A stretch of DNA of 64,000 nucleotides, from NCBI GenBank assembly GCA_015680685.1, contig MNCI01029617.1, forward strand, positions 53,633 through 117,632, given 5' to 3'. Shown one piece after another: positions 23,320-31,827 of the stretch. Each line of letters begins with the position of its first letter. Position 1 is the first letter of the stretch. The DNA is from Gnetum montanum (Eukaryota; Streptophyta; Gnetopsida; Gnetales; Gnetaceae). The notes below the pieces were generated by a model. It made no database searches. It saw only the letters and a program-made list of their open reading frames with translations, and was not told the origin of the DNA. A program made the position numbers and the translations under genes.

Positions 23320-23640
23320 CTACGGTCTCTCTTTTGGCCAATAAAACACAATCGCGGTAGGCTCAGTAGAAGGCCCAGCCAAGTCCGTGAAAGTCCCTAC
23401 CTCATGCGCTGGTGCCTTTTCTTTCAGGAGGGCAGTGTCTTTCTTATTTTTGGGAGCCCTAATGACAAGAGTCCCTGCCCTGGAGACAAGAGCTCCATTA
23501 TTCCTGACCAGGGCCCTTTCTTCCAAGGCTGGGGCACTTGTGTCCTTATTTTTTTCCCTCGTGCTGAGGGTCGACACTCCTTTGTCGTCTTCTTCTTTGT
23601 CTTCTTCTTCTTTTACCCACAAAGAGGAATACATACGTCA
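23320..23640 (-). pseudogene. Reverse gene, acidic/charged linker segment
   Basis: A 104-codon open stretch: SLWVKEEEDKEEDDKGVSTL, then EKNKDTSAPALEERALVRNN and Pro/Ala/Lys-rich sequence. It lies between the second globular region and the coiled-coil exon. Low complexity; it could be a disordered linker. The complementary strand is also open, which is a shadow. Confidence 0.45.
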
Positions 23641-23699
23641 AATCAAAACGAGCTAACTCAAAACAGATGTCATGCTATGACACACTGCCTAACGAAGCA

Positions 23700-25106
23700 A
23701 TGGAGGGTTGCGTTTGTCGCAACTTGAACCACATTCTTTGCCCCTCCTCTTCGTGAAGACTTTCCCTAGTTGAGGGAGGTCTCTTTCTTCATAGCTTCAT
23801 GGGCACGATCTCAGCTATAAGATGCTCACCCTGTGTCATGTTTCCCATTATGGCAAGGATGGTCTCCCCTATGCTATCCTGGCTGCAAGCACTACAAATC
23901 ACCAGACCTTTAGTCGTTATAGATAACGACTCCCCCACCACTTCCAGGGGGTCCTGGGCTTACATAGTCCAAAGGACCTACCGAATCCATGGTTTAGGGA
24001 TCTATTCATGATCTAGCTCAGTCCAGACTCTATCCTCCTGGACCACCAGGAACTCCATGAAGCACTTTAAACATCCTATGTAGAAAGTGTAGTGTATGTT
24101 AGAGCAAGACTCCGTTGGCTCACGGAGTCCCAAAATCTCAGCCTGCAAACCACTACATAGGAATTTGGCCCAATTGTAATGGGGCCCCTCCTCCATGACT
24201 TCTTGCATGACCCAAGCCTACTCAATCCCTATGACCTTCCCTTGGGTAAGTAATTGAGGAAATGTGTAGGCACGAAAGACCGGGTATATGCCCATAGTAG
24301 GACCTTCACTGAGTTTGTCCATACGGAACCCCTTTCGCTCCTTGGTGAGCCATAGCCACTCCTCGACGTGCTACTTCTGAAGGGTCAACTTCTACTTACC
24401 CTTTTACATCACATCGACACCATCAGTAGGACCACCAAACAAATCTGCGAATAGCTGGACATTGATGTCAATGACCACCCACACACCCCACACGTATGTA
24501 CGGAAACGGCTCGCCTGCCCAGAGAAGGAGTTGACCAAAGAAAGCATCTCGACAATAGGGATGCTTGGATTTGGAGCCATGAATAAATCCATAAGCCTAG
24601 CCATTCAAATTTTCTTAAGCAATGGACCAGAAGCCCCTTGTTCTAACCAGCTTTGGCTCACTACTAATTCACCATATTTGAAGTAAATGTTTCCCCCTTG
24701 CCTCTTGGTAGTTACCACCATCACCTCACAAGGCTTCCTCACTCCTGCAATAATGATCATGAAACATACATAGCATAATGAACCATGAAAATTCTTGAAC
24801 ATGTGATGCCCGCCTGTTAACCCATTAGGTCTATACGTTGAAGGGAATAGCGGGAGCTTAGCCGCCAAGACTGCTTCGAGCATGACCTGCTTAAAAGGTT
24901 CTCTCCACTCCTTGTCCATCCAAATCTTTACCCTATAATAACTATAGAGTGAGGCAAACATGCATTGATAGGAATAGTAGCCCTCCCCGCAATGAGCAAT
25001 CATGCCCACTCGCAGGCTCTTGGTAGAGGCAAATTCCCGAAGGGCTAGTTGCATTGCAGCCAACTCACCCGATGGGTCATGAACCCCATCATCGTCAATA
25101 TAGAAC
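23700..25106 (-). pseudogene. Reverse gene, exon 3 and second globular region
   Basis: Starts at 25106 after acceptor GTAACTAG with FYIDDDGVHDPSGELAAMQL. Continues REFASTKSLRVGMIAHCGEG, KIWMDKEWREPFKQVML, a possible intron (about 24855-24750, ending CATTATTGCAG) and VRKPCEVMVVTTKRQGGNIY. Then come FRTYVWGVWVVIDINVQLFA, VEEWLWLTKERKGFRMD, IYPVFRAYTFPQLLTQGKVI, EEGPHYNWAKFLCSGLQAEI, SCSNIHYTFYIGCLKCFMEF and ITTKGLVICSACSQDSIGET. E and D show the same blocks in order. The VRG/FADLFGxP-like block resembles the domain annotated in Pfam as a putative plant transposon protein; I hold that at low confidence. Confidence 0.6.
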
Positions 25107-25189
25107 CTAGTTACAAGTGCAAACTATTAGCACTGAGTAAAGTATGGCCAACATTGCATAACCAAGCAAAGTAAAGATGTGAAACTCAC

Positions 25190-25639
25190 CTGCCAATGTA
25201 ATGGATGGTCCCCTATGGGTTCTGAAAGTAGGCTGCCATTTGGAGTGCAAGATACAATGTGTTGTATGGGTGATAACACTGGTATTCTAGCATATCCTAG
25301 ATCCAGGGTAAAAACCTCAACAATGTTGAGTGTGGGTTAGATCCTCCTCCCAGCCTGCCTACGGTCATGACATCGAAAAGGTACCTCAGGATGCCCCGAT
25401 TTGCCCCTGGCAGTATGGCCTCTACTATGCCATATGCCTCCTCTTTGTCTAAGGAGGACCAAACCATGAGACTAAAATGGTTGAGAAAGAACTGTAGGAA
25501 GTCTCACACCCCATCCCTGAACCAAACTGCTCACTCCCTCACACATATCGGGGGATGAGAAACATTGGCCACAGGTCTACCCACGTGGCATAGGACCCCT
25601 TCCAGGTCTAAGACGATCAGCCTAGACCTTGGCCCTATC
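25190..25639 (-). pseudogene. Reverse gene, exon 2: FCP1/NIF-phosphatase-like domain
   Basis: 450 bp with no frameshift and four stops. RSRLIVLDLEGVLCHVGRPV matches the first HAD motif of plant FCP1/NIF-type phosphatases (family: LDLDxTL or LDxNGLL); here the second Asp is Glu. VWFRDGV-x-DFLQFFLNHFSLMVWSS matches the KRPGVxxFL...VWSS block that follows it. Two of the stops are TGA where CGA (Arg) is expected. The exon ends ...GTIHYIG and joins exon 3 through AG|G, restoring an Arg codon. The domain suggests capture of a host phosphatase fragment. The Mg-binding C-terminal motif is not visible. Confidence 0.65.
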
Positions 25640-26095
25640 CTACACAATGCAACCAGCAGATATTGACATCATATTTGAATACAATGCATGTGCAACATAG
25701 CAGGGCTTAGCAGAACACGAATGTAGCATAATATAACCCTTTACTCACTACAGCATAACAAAGACGTGAAAGCCTAGCGTAGCAAGAACACGCAAGTAGC
25801 TTAGCGTAGCAGCAAAATGATCAAACACATGTTGTAGTGCTACATCAAACATGACCAAAACCCTCCTGAAGGCCTTACACTATGGCATGCCAAGGTCAAG
25901 CAACTTAAAGGGCCCCGGCCTGGTAGTCGTGACCCTTGCACAATAGCCAAGAAAAAAGGAGGGGCGCAGTAACACAAAAGCTAAAACAACATGGTCACAG
26001 AAAATACAAACAACAAGACAAATAAGATGCAAAACTAGATTAGAAATAAGTAGAAGGTGCAAGGAGAAAAGGATAGAGGAGACATAAAAACTTAC

Positions 26096-26205
26096 TGAGT
26101 CAACAGTATGCTATCCTATGTAGGAACGTGTGCTTGAGGCCCATGCCTCAGGGTCTTCTTTGCCTCCCCGACCTTCACAAGCACCAACTAAGTTTTAGGA
26201 GCCAT
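26096..26205 (-). pseudogene. Reverse gene, exon 1 with MAPK start
   Basis: ATG at 26205 reads MAPKT, then a stop, LVLVKVGEAKKTLRHGPQAH, VPT, a stop and DSILLTQ. The donor GTAAGTTTTT begins at 26095 and splits a CAG codon as CA|G. Exon 2 supplies the G and continues in frame. The unrelated-looking reverse gene of element F also starts MAPK. Confidence 0.55.
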
Positions 26206-26339
26206 GTATTTGATTACAAAACTACGACTGTCACCTTAGAAATTCGCCTCACTAACCAATTAACACAATTTCCCTGCACTCCAAAATCACCGAGTGCTCC
26301 GATGAGGATTCTACACTTTTATGGTGAAAATATCAAAAT

Positions 26340-26470
26340 TACCAGGGTTCAATCCCTATTTATGGCAGTAGTGGCAAAATGAGGAAACTTTCTCTCTCTC
26401 TCTTTGATTAATGTGGAGCGCAGCATGCAACGTAGCATGCTCGCCATGACGTCATGACACTATTAGCATT
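26340..26470 (-). promoter_or_regulatory. Candidate promoter of the element A reverse gene
   Basis: On the minus strand: TCATGACGTCATGGCG (palindromic TGACGTCA core, 26442-26457), GCATGCTACGTTGCATGCTG (LTR-like GCTACG motif, about 26415-26435), a CT/GA run, and CCATAAATAGGG (26365-26354) as a TATA-like box about 150 bp before the MAPK ATG. The spacing suits a plant promoter. Confidence 0.5.
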
Positions 26471-26539
26471 TAAGCCTTGGCATGCTTCAGGCCAATTACT
26501 CGCCTTCCGAGAACTAATATAATAATGTTTGTTTTTGAT

Positions 26540-26965
26540 TAAAGGTTTAAAAATACCTCAAACTAACAAACCTAGCCTGATCATGCTCCTTAGCATCCAA
26601 AAATAGTAATTTCGATTCATAGGGATCGTAGTCCGCAATGACGTTAAGCTAACTAAGCCCTTACATTAGCAGTTATCTCATACACCTCGACATAGGTGAT
26701 ATCATATTTTCTAGCAGTTTCATGTCTTCATCCCTACACTAGCAGTTCGATACCCTTTTTACTCGCAGTTCCATTCTTTTTATTATCAATGTTTTGCATG
26801 TCACATTTCATAATATGGCAGTCCGAAATGACACTAAACTAATAGCTTAGCATTCACATATCAACAGTTACACCACTTCGCACTGCACATCAATGATTTA
26901 CATATCTTTAATAATTCTAAACTTTTATGCCTTGGCAGTTTACCATGACCTTAAATTAGTAAACT
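26540..26965 (+). repeat. Element A spacer 2, degenerate CTAGCAGTT/AAACTAAC repeat
   Basis: Loose repeats such as CTCAAACTAACAAACCTAGC, ACGTTAAGCTAACTAAGCCC, CTAGCAGTTTCATG, CTAGCAGTTCGATACCC and GACACTAAACTAATAGC at 30-45-bp intervals. Same flavour as spacers 1 and 3 but more diverged. It lies between the reverse-gene promoter and ORF2. Confidence 0.5.
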
Positions 26966-26989
26966 CTCAATCTGTATGTCACCCTACTT

Positions 26990-27025
26990 AGCAAGTCGCA
27001 CTTCGGTGTTGCTTTGCAGACTTAC
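26990..27025 (+). promoter_or_regulatory. Candidate splice acceptor before ORF2
   Basis: TTCGGTGTTGCTTTGCAG ends at about 27020, followed by ACTTACATTTC; ORF2 homology with element C starts about 70 bp later. Element C has TTTTTACCCAG at the matching place. This could join ORF1 and ORF2 in a spliced sense transcript, as known for Ogre elements. No donor was fixed. Confidence 0.3.
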
Positions 27026-27090
27026 ATTTCACATGATCTCTGACGACCCTTACACATGCTTTCATCTTATGATGGCAAGTCAAGTAAGAG

Positions 27091-28371
27091 ATGGAAACTC
27101 ATCATGCCCTTTCCACACCTCTAATGTTAGCAGGGCTGCAAGGCAAGCTCATAAGACCATTGAACCCCAACATGATTCACTGGGGGTTGATTACGATTAA
27201 TAGTATAGAAACCTTGGAAGCACCTCCATATTGGCCTAGACACCTAGTCCAGGCCCTAGATTTAGAGGTCAAGGATATAACTAAAGATCCCCTCGTTGAG
27301 GTACCCATGACCACATCAAGAAAGGAGGTGAAGACATTAAGACTTGGCTCCCTCCTAGGCACACAAATACATGAGGACATAGTTAAAACTTTGCAGGATC
27401 ACATCAATGTTTTCGCATGGTCATACGACGACATGTCAGGTCTAGATCCACGTCTGAGTCAGCATAACATCATCCTAGATCCACATGTAAAGGCAATCAA
27501 GCAAAAGGCACTTAAGATTAAGCCAAAAATTACACTAGCCATTAGGAACGAAATCACCAAATTATGCCGGGCAGGCTTCATCCACGTGGTTGACTATTCG
27601 GAGTGGGTGTCCAACATCGTTGTGGACTCAAAGAAAATAGGAGGGATACGAATCTATATAGACTTCTGAGACTTGAACAAGGTAACGATCAAAGACAACT
27701 TCCCACTCCCAATCATCGATCACCTCATCGACACCACAGCTGGTCATGCTTTGTTATCCTTCATGGATGGTTTCTCTGGATACAACCAAATCCACATCAG
27801 CCTAGAGCACCAGCTGTTGACAACCTTCATGACTCCATGAGGAACCTTCTACTATACCATGATGTCTTTCGGGCTCAAGAATGTTGGAGCAAACTACCAA
27901 TGAGCCATGACCTACATTTTCAGTGACTACATCCTAGAAACATTAAATGATTACATGGATGATATTGCAGTTAAGTCTAAAGAGGCAGCCCATCACCCAC
28001 GCGATCTAAAGTTAGTTCTCAAGTGCTGCCAAAGATACAATTTATCTCTTAATCCTAGGAAGTGTTTCTTTGGGGTCAAGACCAGATGCATGTTAGGGTT
28101 TGTGGTATCAAAGGCTGGAATACGGATGGACCCAGACAAAGTCAAGGCCATCGTCAATCTAGCCCCTCCTACAAATTTTAAAGAGTTACATGGTTTACAA
28201 GGTAGAGTGCAATTCATTCGAAGGTTTATAGCAAGGTTGACCGACAAGTTACACCCCATGCAACATCTTCTGACGAAGGGGTTTGACTTTGAGTGGACAG
28301 CCCAATGTCAACAAGCCTTTGACAACCTAAATAAGGAGCTCTTACACCTCCCAACGGTACACCCACTGTAA
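27091..28371 (+). pseudogene. Element A reverse transcriptase (ORF2)
   Basis: One frame with four stops and no frameshift. WPRHLVQALDLEVKDITKDP, then HINVFAWSYDDMSGLDPRLS and the fingers (IRNEITKLCRAGFIHVVDYS; SEWVSNIVVDSKK; IRIYIDF-x-DLNKVTIKD). Palm: ALLSFMDGFSGYNQIHISLE with the first catalytic Asp, MSFGLKNVGANYQ, and LNDYMDDIAVKSK with YMDD (27944-27982). Connection: LNPRKCFFGVKTRCMLGFVV, IRRFIARLTDKLHPMQHLL. Sequence type is Tat/Athila gypsy; the second RNase H downstream places it in Tat. This copies element RNA into DNA in the cytoplasmic particle. Confidence 0.9.
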
Positions 28372-28374
28372 AGG

Positions 28375-28730
28375 GACAAGCCTTTCTTCATATACCTTGC
28401 CACATCTGACACATCCATTACCACACTACTATGTCAGAAGAGGGATGAAGATTCTGAGATACCGATGTATTATCAGAGCCACACACTAATAGCATATGAA
28501 GAAAAATACAACGAGGTGGAGAGGAACTGCATAGCCTTAGTGTTCACGCTAAAAAAGTGGAAACACTATCTATTCCACAGCACAACCAACATCATTTGCA
28601 AAAGTAACATACTCCAGGATATCACCGTTAACCTGTACGAAAGTAGCAGAATAGCCCAATGGAAAGCAATAACCGTGGAGTTTGACCTACATTATGTAAG
28701 TCAATCATCGACAAAGGGCCAAGCCATAGC
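28375..28730 (+). pseudogene. Element A first (gypsy-type) RNase H
   Basis: Same frame as RT. DKPFFIYLATSDTSITTLLC, MYYQSHTLIAYEEKYNEVER, CIALVFTLKKWKHYLFHSTT, then ITVEFDLHYVSQSSTKGQAI. The usual YLAxSDxAV start and the SHTL...AExxYxxxEK block are recognisable. Catalytic acidic residues are partly kept. Confidence 0.8.
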
Positions 28731-28759
28731 AACCCAACTAGTAGCCTCACTAGTCGACC

Positions 28760-29330
28760 ACCAGGAAACCGTAGATCTCGAGTTCCTAGACGAATATGTT
28801 AGTAATGTTGCCATTGGCCTGTCACATTTCGAGGCAACCCTACATTTTGATGGTGCCTCAACCATGCGAGGAGGTAGCACCGCTACCACGATCACATTCC
28901 CTTCTGGGGAAATGTACCCATCCACTTATCGATTTGCGTTTCCATGCACCAACAATGTGCCAAAATATGAGGTGCTACTCAGAGGCCTCTTAATTACCCC
29001 ATGTTGCATGTACAACACCTGGCGATTCGGGGAGATTCACAACTGGTTGTGAATCAAATCACTAAAGTCTACGCCTAAAAAGCCATGCACCTACAACCCT
29101 ACTACGATCTAGCAAAAACCTTATTGAAGCAATTTGTGACCACTGATGTCCAACACATGCCACGCAATGAGAACATCGTAGCAAATGCCTTAGCTACCCT
29201 TGTGTTAAACATCCCATCACATTCCTTGGAAAACCTGCCAACTACAATCATAGAATTCATAGAGCCTATCACTCAAGCAGAACACGTGGCCTCTATCGAC
29301 GCTATGGACACCTAGGAGTGGTATGATAAC
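28760..29330 (+). pseudogene. Element A second (archaeal-type) RNase H
   Basis: EATLHFDGASTMRGGSTATT, PSGEMYPSTYRFAFPCTNN and VPKYEVLLRGLL are the classic aRH blocks (family: LYFDGAS...GAGVVL...FxCTNNxAEYEALxxGL). A one-base frameshift near 29.0 kb moves to the frame reading GDSQLVVNQITKVYA, HLQPYYDLAKTLLKQF and RNENIVANALATLVL. Two RNase H domains in this order identify the Tat lineage. Confidence 0.85.
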
Positions 29331-29399
29331 ATTAAAGCTTTTTTACAGCATGGCGAATCCCCAGATGGATTGACATTGGCTTAAAGAGATGCAATCCGC

Positions 29400-30560
29400 A
29401 AACGTGCTCTGTAATATGTGCTCATGGGAAATGACGTCCTATGCTAACGATCCTATGATGGGATATTGTTGGCATGTGTGGGTGGTAAGCAAGCACAAAA
29501 GGTAGTTAATGAGGTTCATGAAGGGCTATGTGGTGGACACATAGCACCCAGGGCTATGGTTGAGAAAATTAGACTCCTAGGGTACTATTGGTCCTACATG
29601 GAACATGACTACCTATCAAAGGTCAAGACATGTGACACATGCCAGAGATACACAAACCTCATACACATAGCACCTACAGACCTGCACCCAACATAAATTA
29701 CATGGTCCTTCCAACGATGGGCACTAGACCTCATAGGGCCTATCACACCTAAGTCCTCCGTAGGGCATAGCTTCATTATCACTGCCACAGAGTATTTTAA
29801 TAAGTGGATGGAAGCTATTCCCATGAGGAAAACGATGTCTCAACAAATTTGCCATTTCATCCTCGATAACATCGTAACTAGGTTTGGGCTTCCGATGACT
29901 ATTGTGACCGACAATGGACCACAGTTCAGCAGTGCAAAACCCCGAACCTTCTGTAGCAACCTAGGCATTAAACAATCATTTTCTTCCCCTTACTATCCAC
30001 AGGAAAATGGGTAGGCGGAGGTTACAAATAAGTCCATAATCAACTTGCTGAAGCATATGCTTAGCAATAGCAAGAGGTAGTGGCACGAACAGATACTCTA
30101 CATCCTCTGGGCCTATCAGACGACTTGTAGAACTACGATAAGTAAGACCCCTTATAGTGTTGTTTATGGATCTGAAGCTGTATTGCCTCTTGAGTTGTAG
30201 GTACCCTCACTTCAAATGATCTTGTCTGACACCATAAGAGATGCCTAGAATAATGAATCACGTGCCATCGATCTCAACTCAGTGAAGGAGGAATGCATGT
30301 AGACGTTGAGATGAATCAAGCGTTACTCAAAGAAACAACAGCAGAAGCATTGTGCAGACCCACACTGGTAGCTAGTGCAGAAGGGAGACCTCATCCTCAA
30401 GGTCACCCATGAGCACATAAGCAAGTTCTCAGCCAATTGGAAAGGTCCTTACGTGGTCACTAAAGCCTTTAGGAATGGAGCTTTCAAGCTGCCGAACATG
30501 GATGGTAATGAGTTCGACAACCTAGTGAACCACATGTACCTCAAGTCGTACTACATTTGA
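29400..30560 (+). pseudogene. Element A integrase, end of ORF2
   Basis: Zinc domain: VHEGLCGGHIAPRAMVEKIR ... VKTCDTCQRY (HHCC). Core: RWALDLIGPIT (first Asp), IVTDNGPQFSS (second Asp), SFSSPYYPQENG then AEVTNKSIINLLKHML (Glu), and ISKTPYSVVYGSEAVLPLEL. C-terminal domain: VQKGDLILKVTHEHISKFSA, NWKGPYVVTKAFRNGAFKLP and NMDGNEFDNLVNHMYLKSYY, with a natural-looking TGA at 30558-30560. No chromodomain is visible. Inserts element DNA into the genome. A few stops; otherwise the frame is kept from 29.05 kb. Confidence 0.88.
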
Positions 30561-30564
30561 AGTG

Positions 30565-30840
30565 CAATTCTAATAACGAGCACCATCCGCCATGACAATA
30601 AATTGGTGGTTGCACCAAGTAGTATCCACAACGATGATAAACTAGCAGCACCAAGCACTTCCCACCATGGCATAAAAATGGCACTGTTAGTCCACTATGA
30701 CTATAAACTGGCATTGCACGTTCTCTACAACATAAAACTAGCATGTACGGTCCTTTGGGATCTTAAACCAGCACAGCGGTCCGCTGGGACTTTAAACCAG
30801 AACACGGTCTATCAAGACCTTGAACTGGGCTCGCGTCGTA
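30565..30840 (+). repeat. Element A spacer 3, AAACTRGCA/AAACCAGCA repeat after ORF2
   Basis: About eight units of 29-38 bp with the core CCATGRCATAAAACTGGCA: for example GATGATAAACTAGCAGCACC, GACTATAAACTGGCATTGCA, ACATAAAACTAGCATGTACGG, GGATCTTAAACCAGCACAGC and GGACTTTAAACCAG. It starts within 15 bp of the integrase stop. Its position between ORF2 and the tail repeats the pattern of spacers 1 and 2. Confidence 0.8.
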
Positions 30841-31814
30841 TCATCAACATGCATCACCACCAGGAACACGTCGAATGAAGAAGCATGAAATTGATGCATT
30901 GGTGGGATGTAGCAGCTCCAAGATGCAGCTCTTAGCACAAAGAGAACACGATTGGGGGCATACGCACCGCCACCCTTGGTGTCATGCTGACCCTTCGAGG
31001 ACGTCATATGATGTCACACGGGTCCTTCGAACCTACCATCATCATGGCCCACCATCCTGACGGTAGTTCCTGGGCTCATTGCTGCTTCTAAGGTGCTGAC
31101 AGTATTGTGGCCTAGCCACAATATTGTTGCTTCCTAGTTCCCCACCAAGGTTTTGATGCACACAATGTTCAGCTATGTGGTAGCTGATCTCATAGCTGAA
31201 TTGAGCATGCATTTCTTTGGTGGGGATTCCAGTGCATCCATGCCCCCGGTGCCTCGGGGACCGGCTCCCATGATGCTGGCCAGGACCACTGTCAGCCTCC
31301 CTGCTTTGGGCATCTCACACCAGCGATGGTGCCCAAGAGTAACAACAATGCCAGCATCCAGCAAGACCTCGTATCCATAGATGCATCCTGCTATAGCAGC
31401 AAAGGCTACAACCTCATGAAGTGAGTTCCTTGACTAACATGGCTACTTGAGAGTGCAAATTATAGCACACGCGTAATACAGCTCATCGTGCGGGAGACTG
31501 CAGTAGGAAAGTCAGAACCCTCCATGGATGTAATGCAACTCATCCTACGAGGGGGACAACTGCCTATAGGAGGTTAAAGAATAGTGCCAAACAAAGATGA
31601 AAATGCAAATGAGCCCCTTAGAGCCCTCCAACGAGGGACTCAGCTAAACATCATCTTTGCTCTCTACCTTAACCTCCGCAAAACCAATGCAACACTCTCA
31701 AGCATGACCAGGCGACATCTCAGCACTCACCAAGCGATAACTTTAGCATTTCGCCTGCTGCGGTGTTTCATATTCTTTGCCAATGTCCATCGAGCCTATT
31801 CTCCAGACTTTGAC
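30841..31814 (+). other. Element A tail between spacer 3 and 3' LTR; no gene
   Basis: Non-coding by inspection. Contains the palindromic GACGTCATATGATGTCAC near 31000-31020. Open stretches at 30875-31060, 31153-31380 and 31584-31898 show no motif and no counterpart in B or C. The last 60 bp (TATTCTTTGCCAATGTCCATC...) are conserved with the tails of B and C. Confidence 0.5.
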
Positions 31815-31827
31815 AAAGAGGGGGCAA
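31815..31827 (+). other. Polypurine tract of element A
   Basis: AAAGAGGGGGCAA immediately before the 3' LTR TGAAAC. Matches the position of the B and C tracts. Confidence 0.88.

Larger units (their letters stand above)
22140..26365 (-). pseudogene. Reverse-oriented multi-exon cargo gene inside element A
   Basis: A complete but decayed gene on the strand opposite to gag-pol, lying between protease and RT. Order on the minus strand: TATA-like box (26365-26354); exon 1 from ATG 26205 (MAPKT) to 26096; intron; exon 2 (25639-25190) with an FCP1-like phosphatase domain; intron; exon 3 from 25106 with GVHDPSGELAAMQLALREF; a long frame through MARLMDLFMAPNPSIPIVEM, TYVWGVWVVIDINVQLFADL and VEEWL...KGF to about 23.7 kb; an acidic, charged linker (23.63-23.32 kb); and a last exon from 22997 (SRLKWDPTQPMEV) with a coiled-coil tail to about 22.14 kb. 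Three introns were placed; joining exons 1-2-3 keeps one frame. D and E hold the same gene in the same place. About 20 stops; function unknown. Confidence 0.75.

Noticed and set aside
22140-26365. The reverse gene as a separate nested host gene or transposon inside A
   Set aside because: The same protease-repeat-reverse gene order occurs in D and E, so it belongs to the family; no target duplication or terminal repeats flank it.
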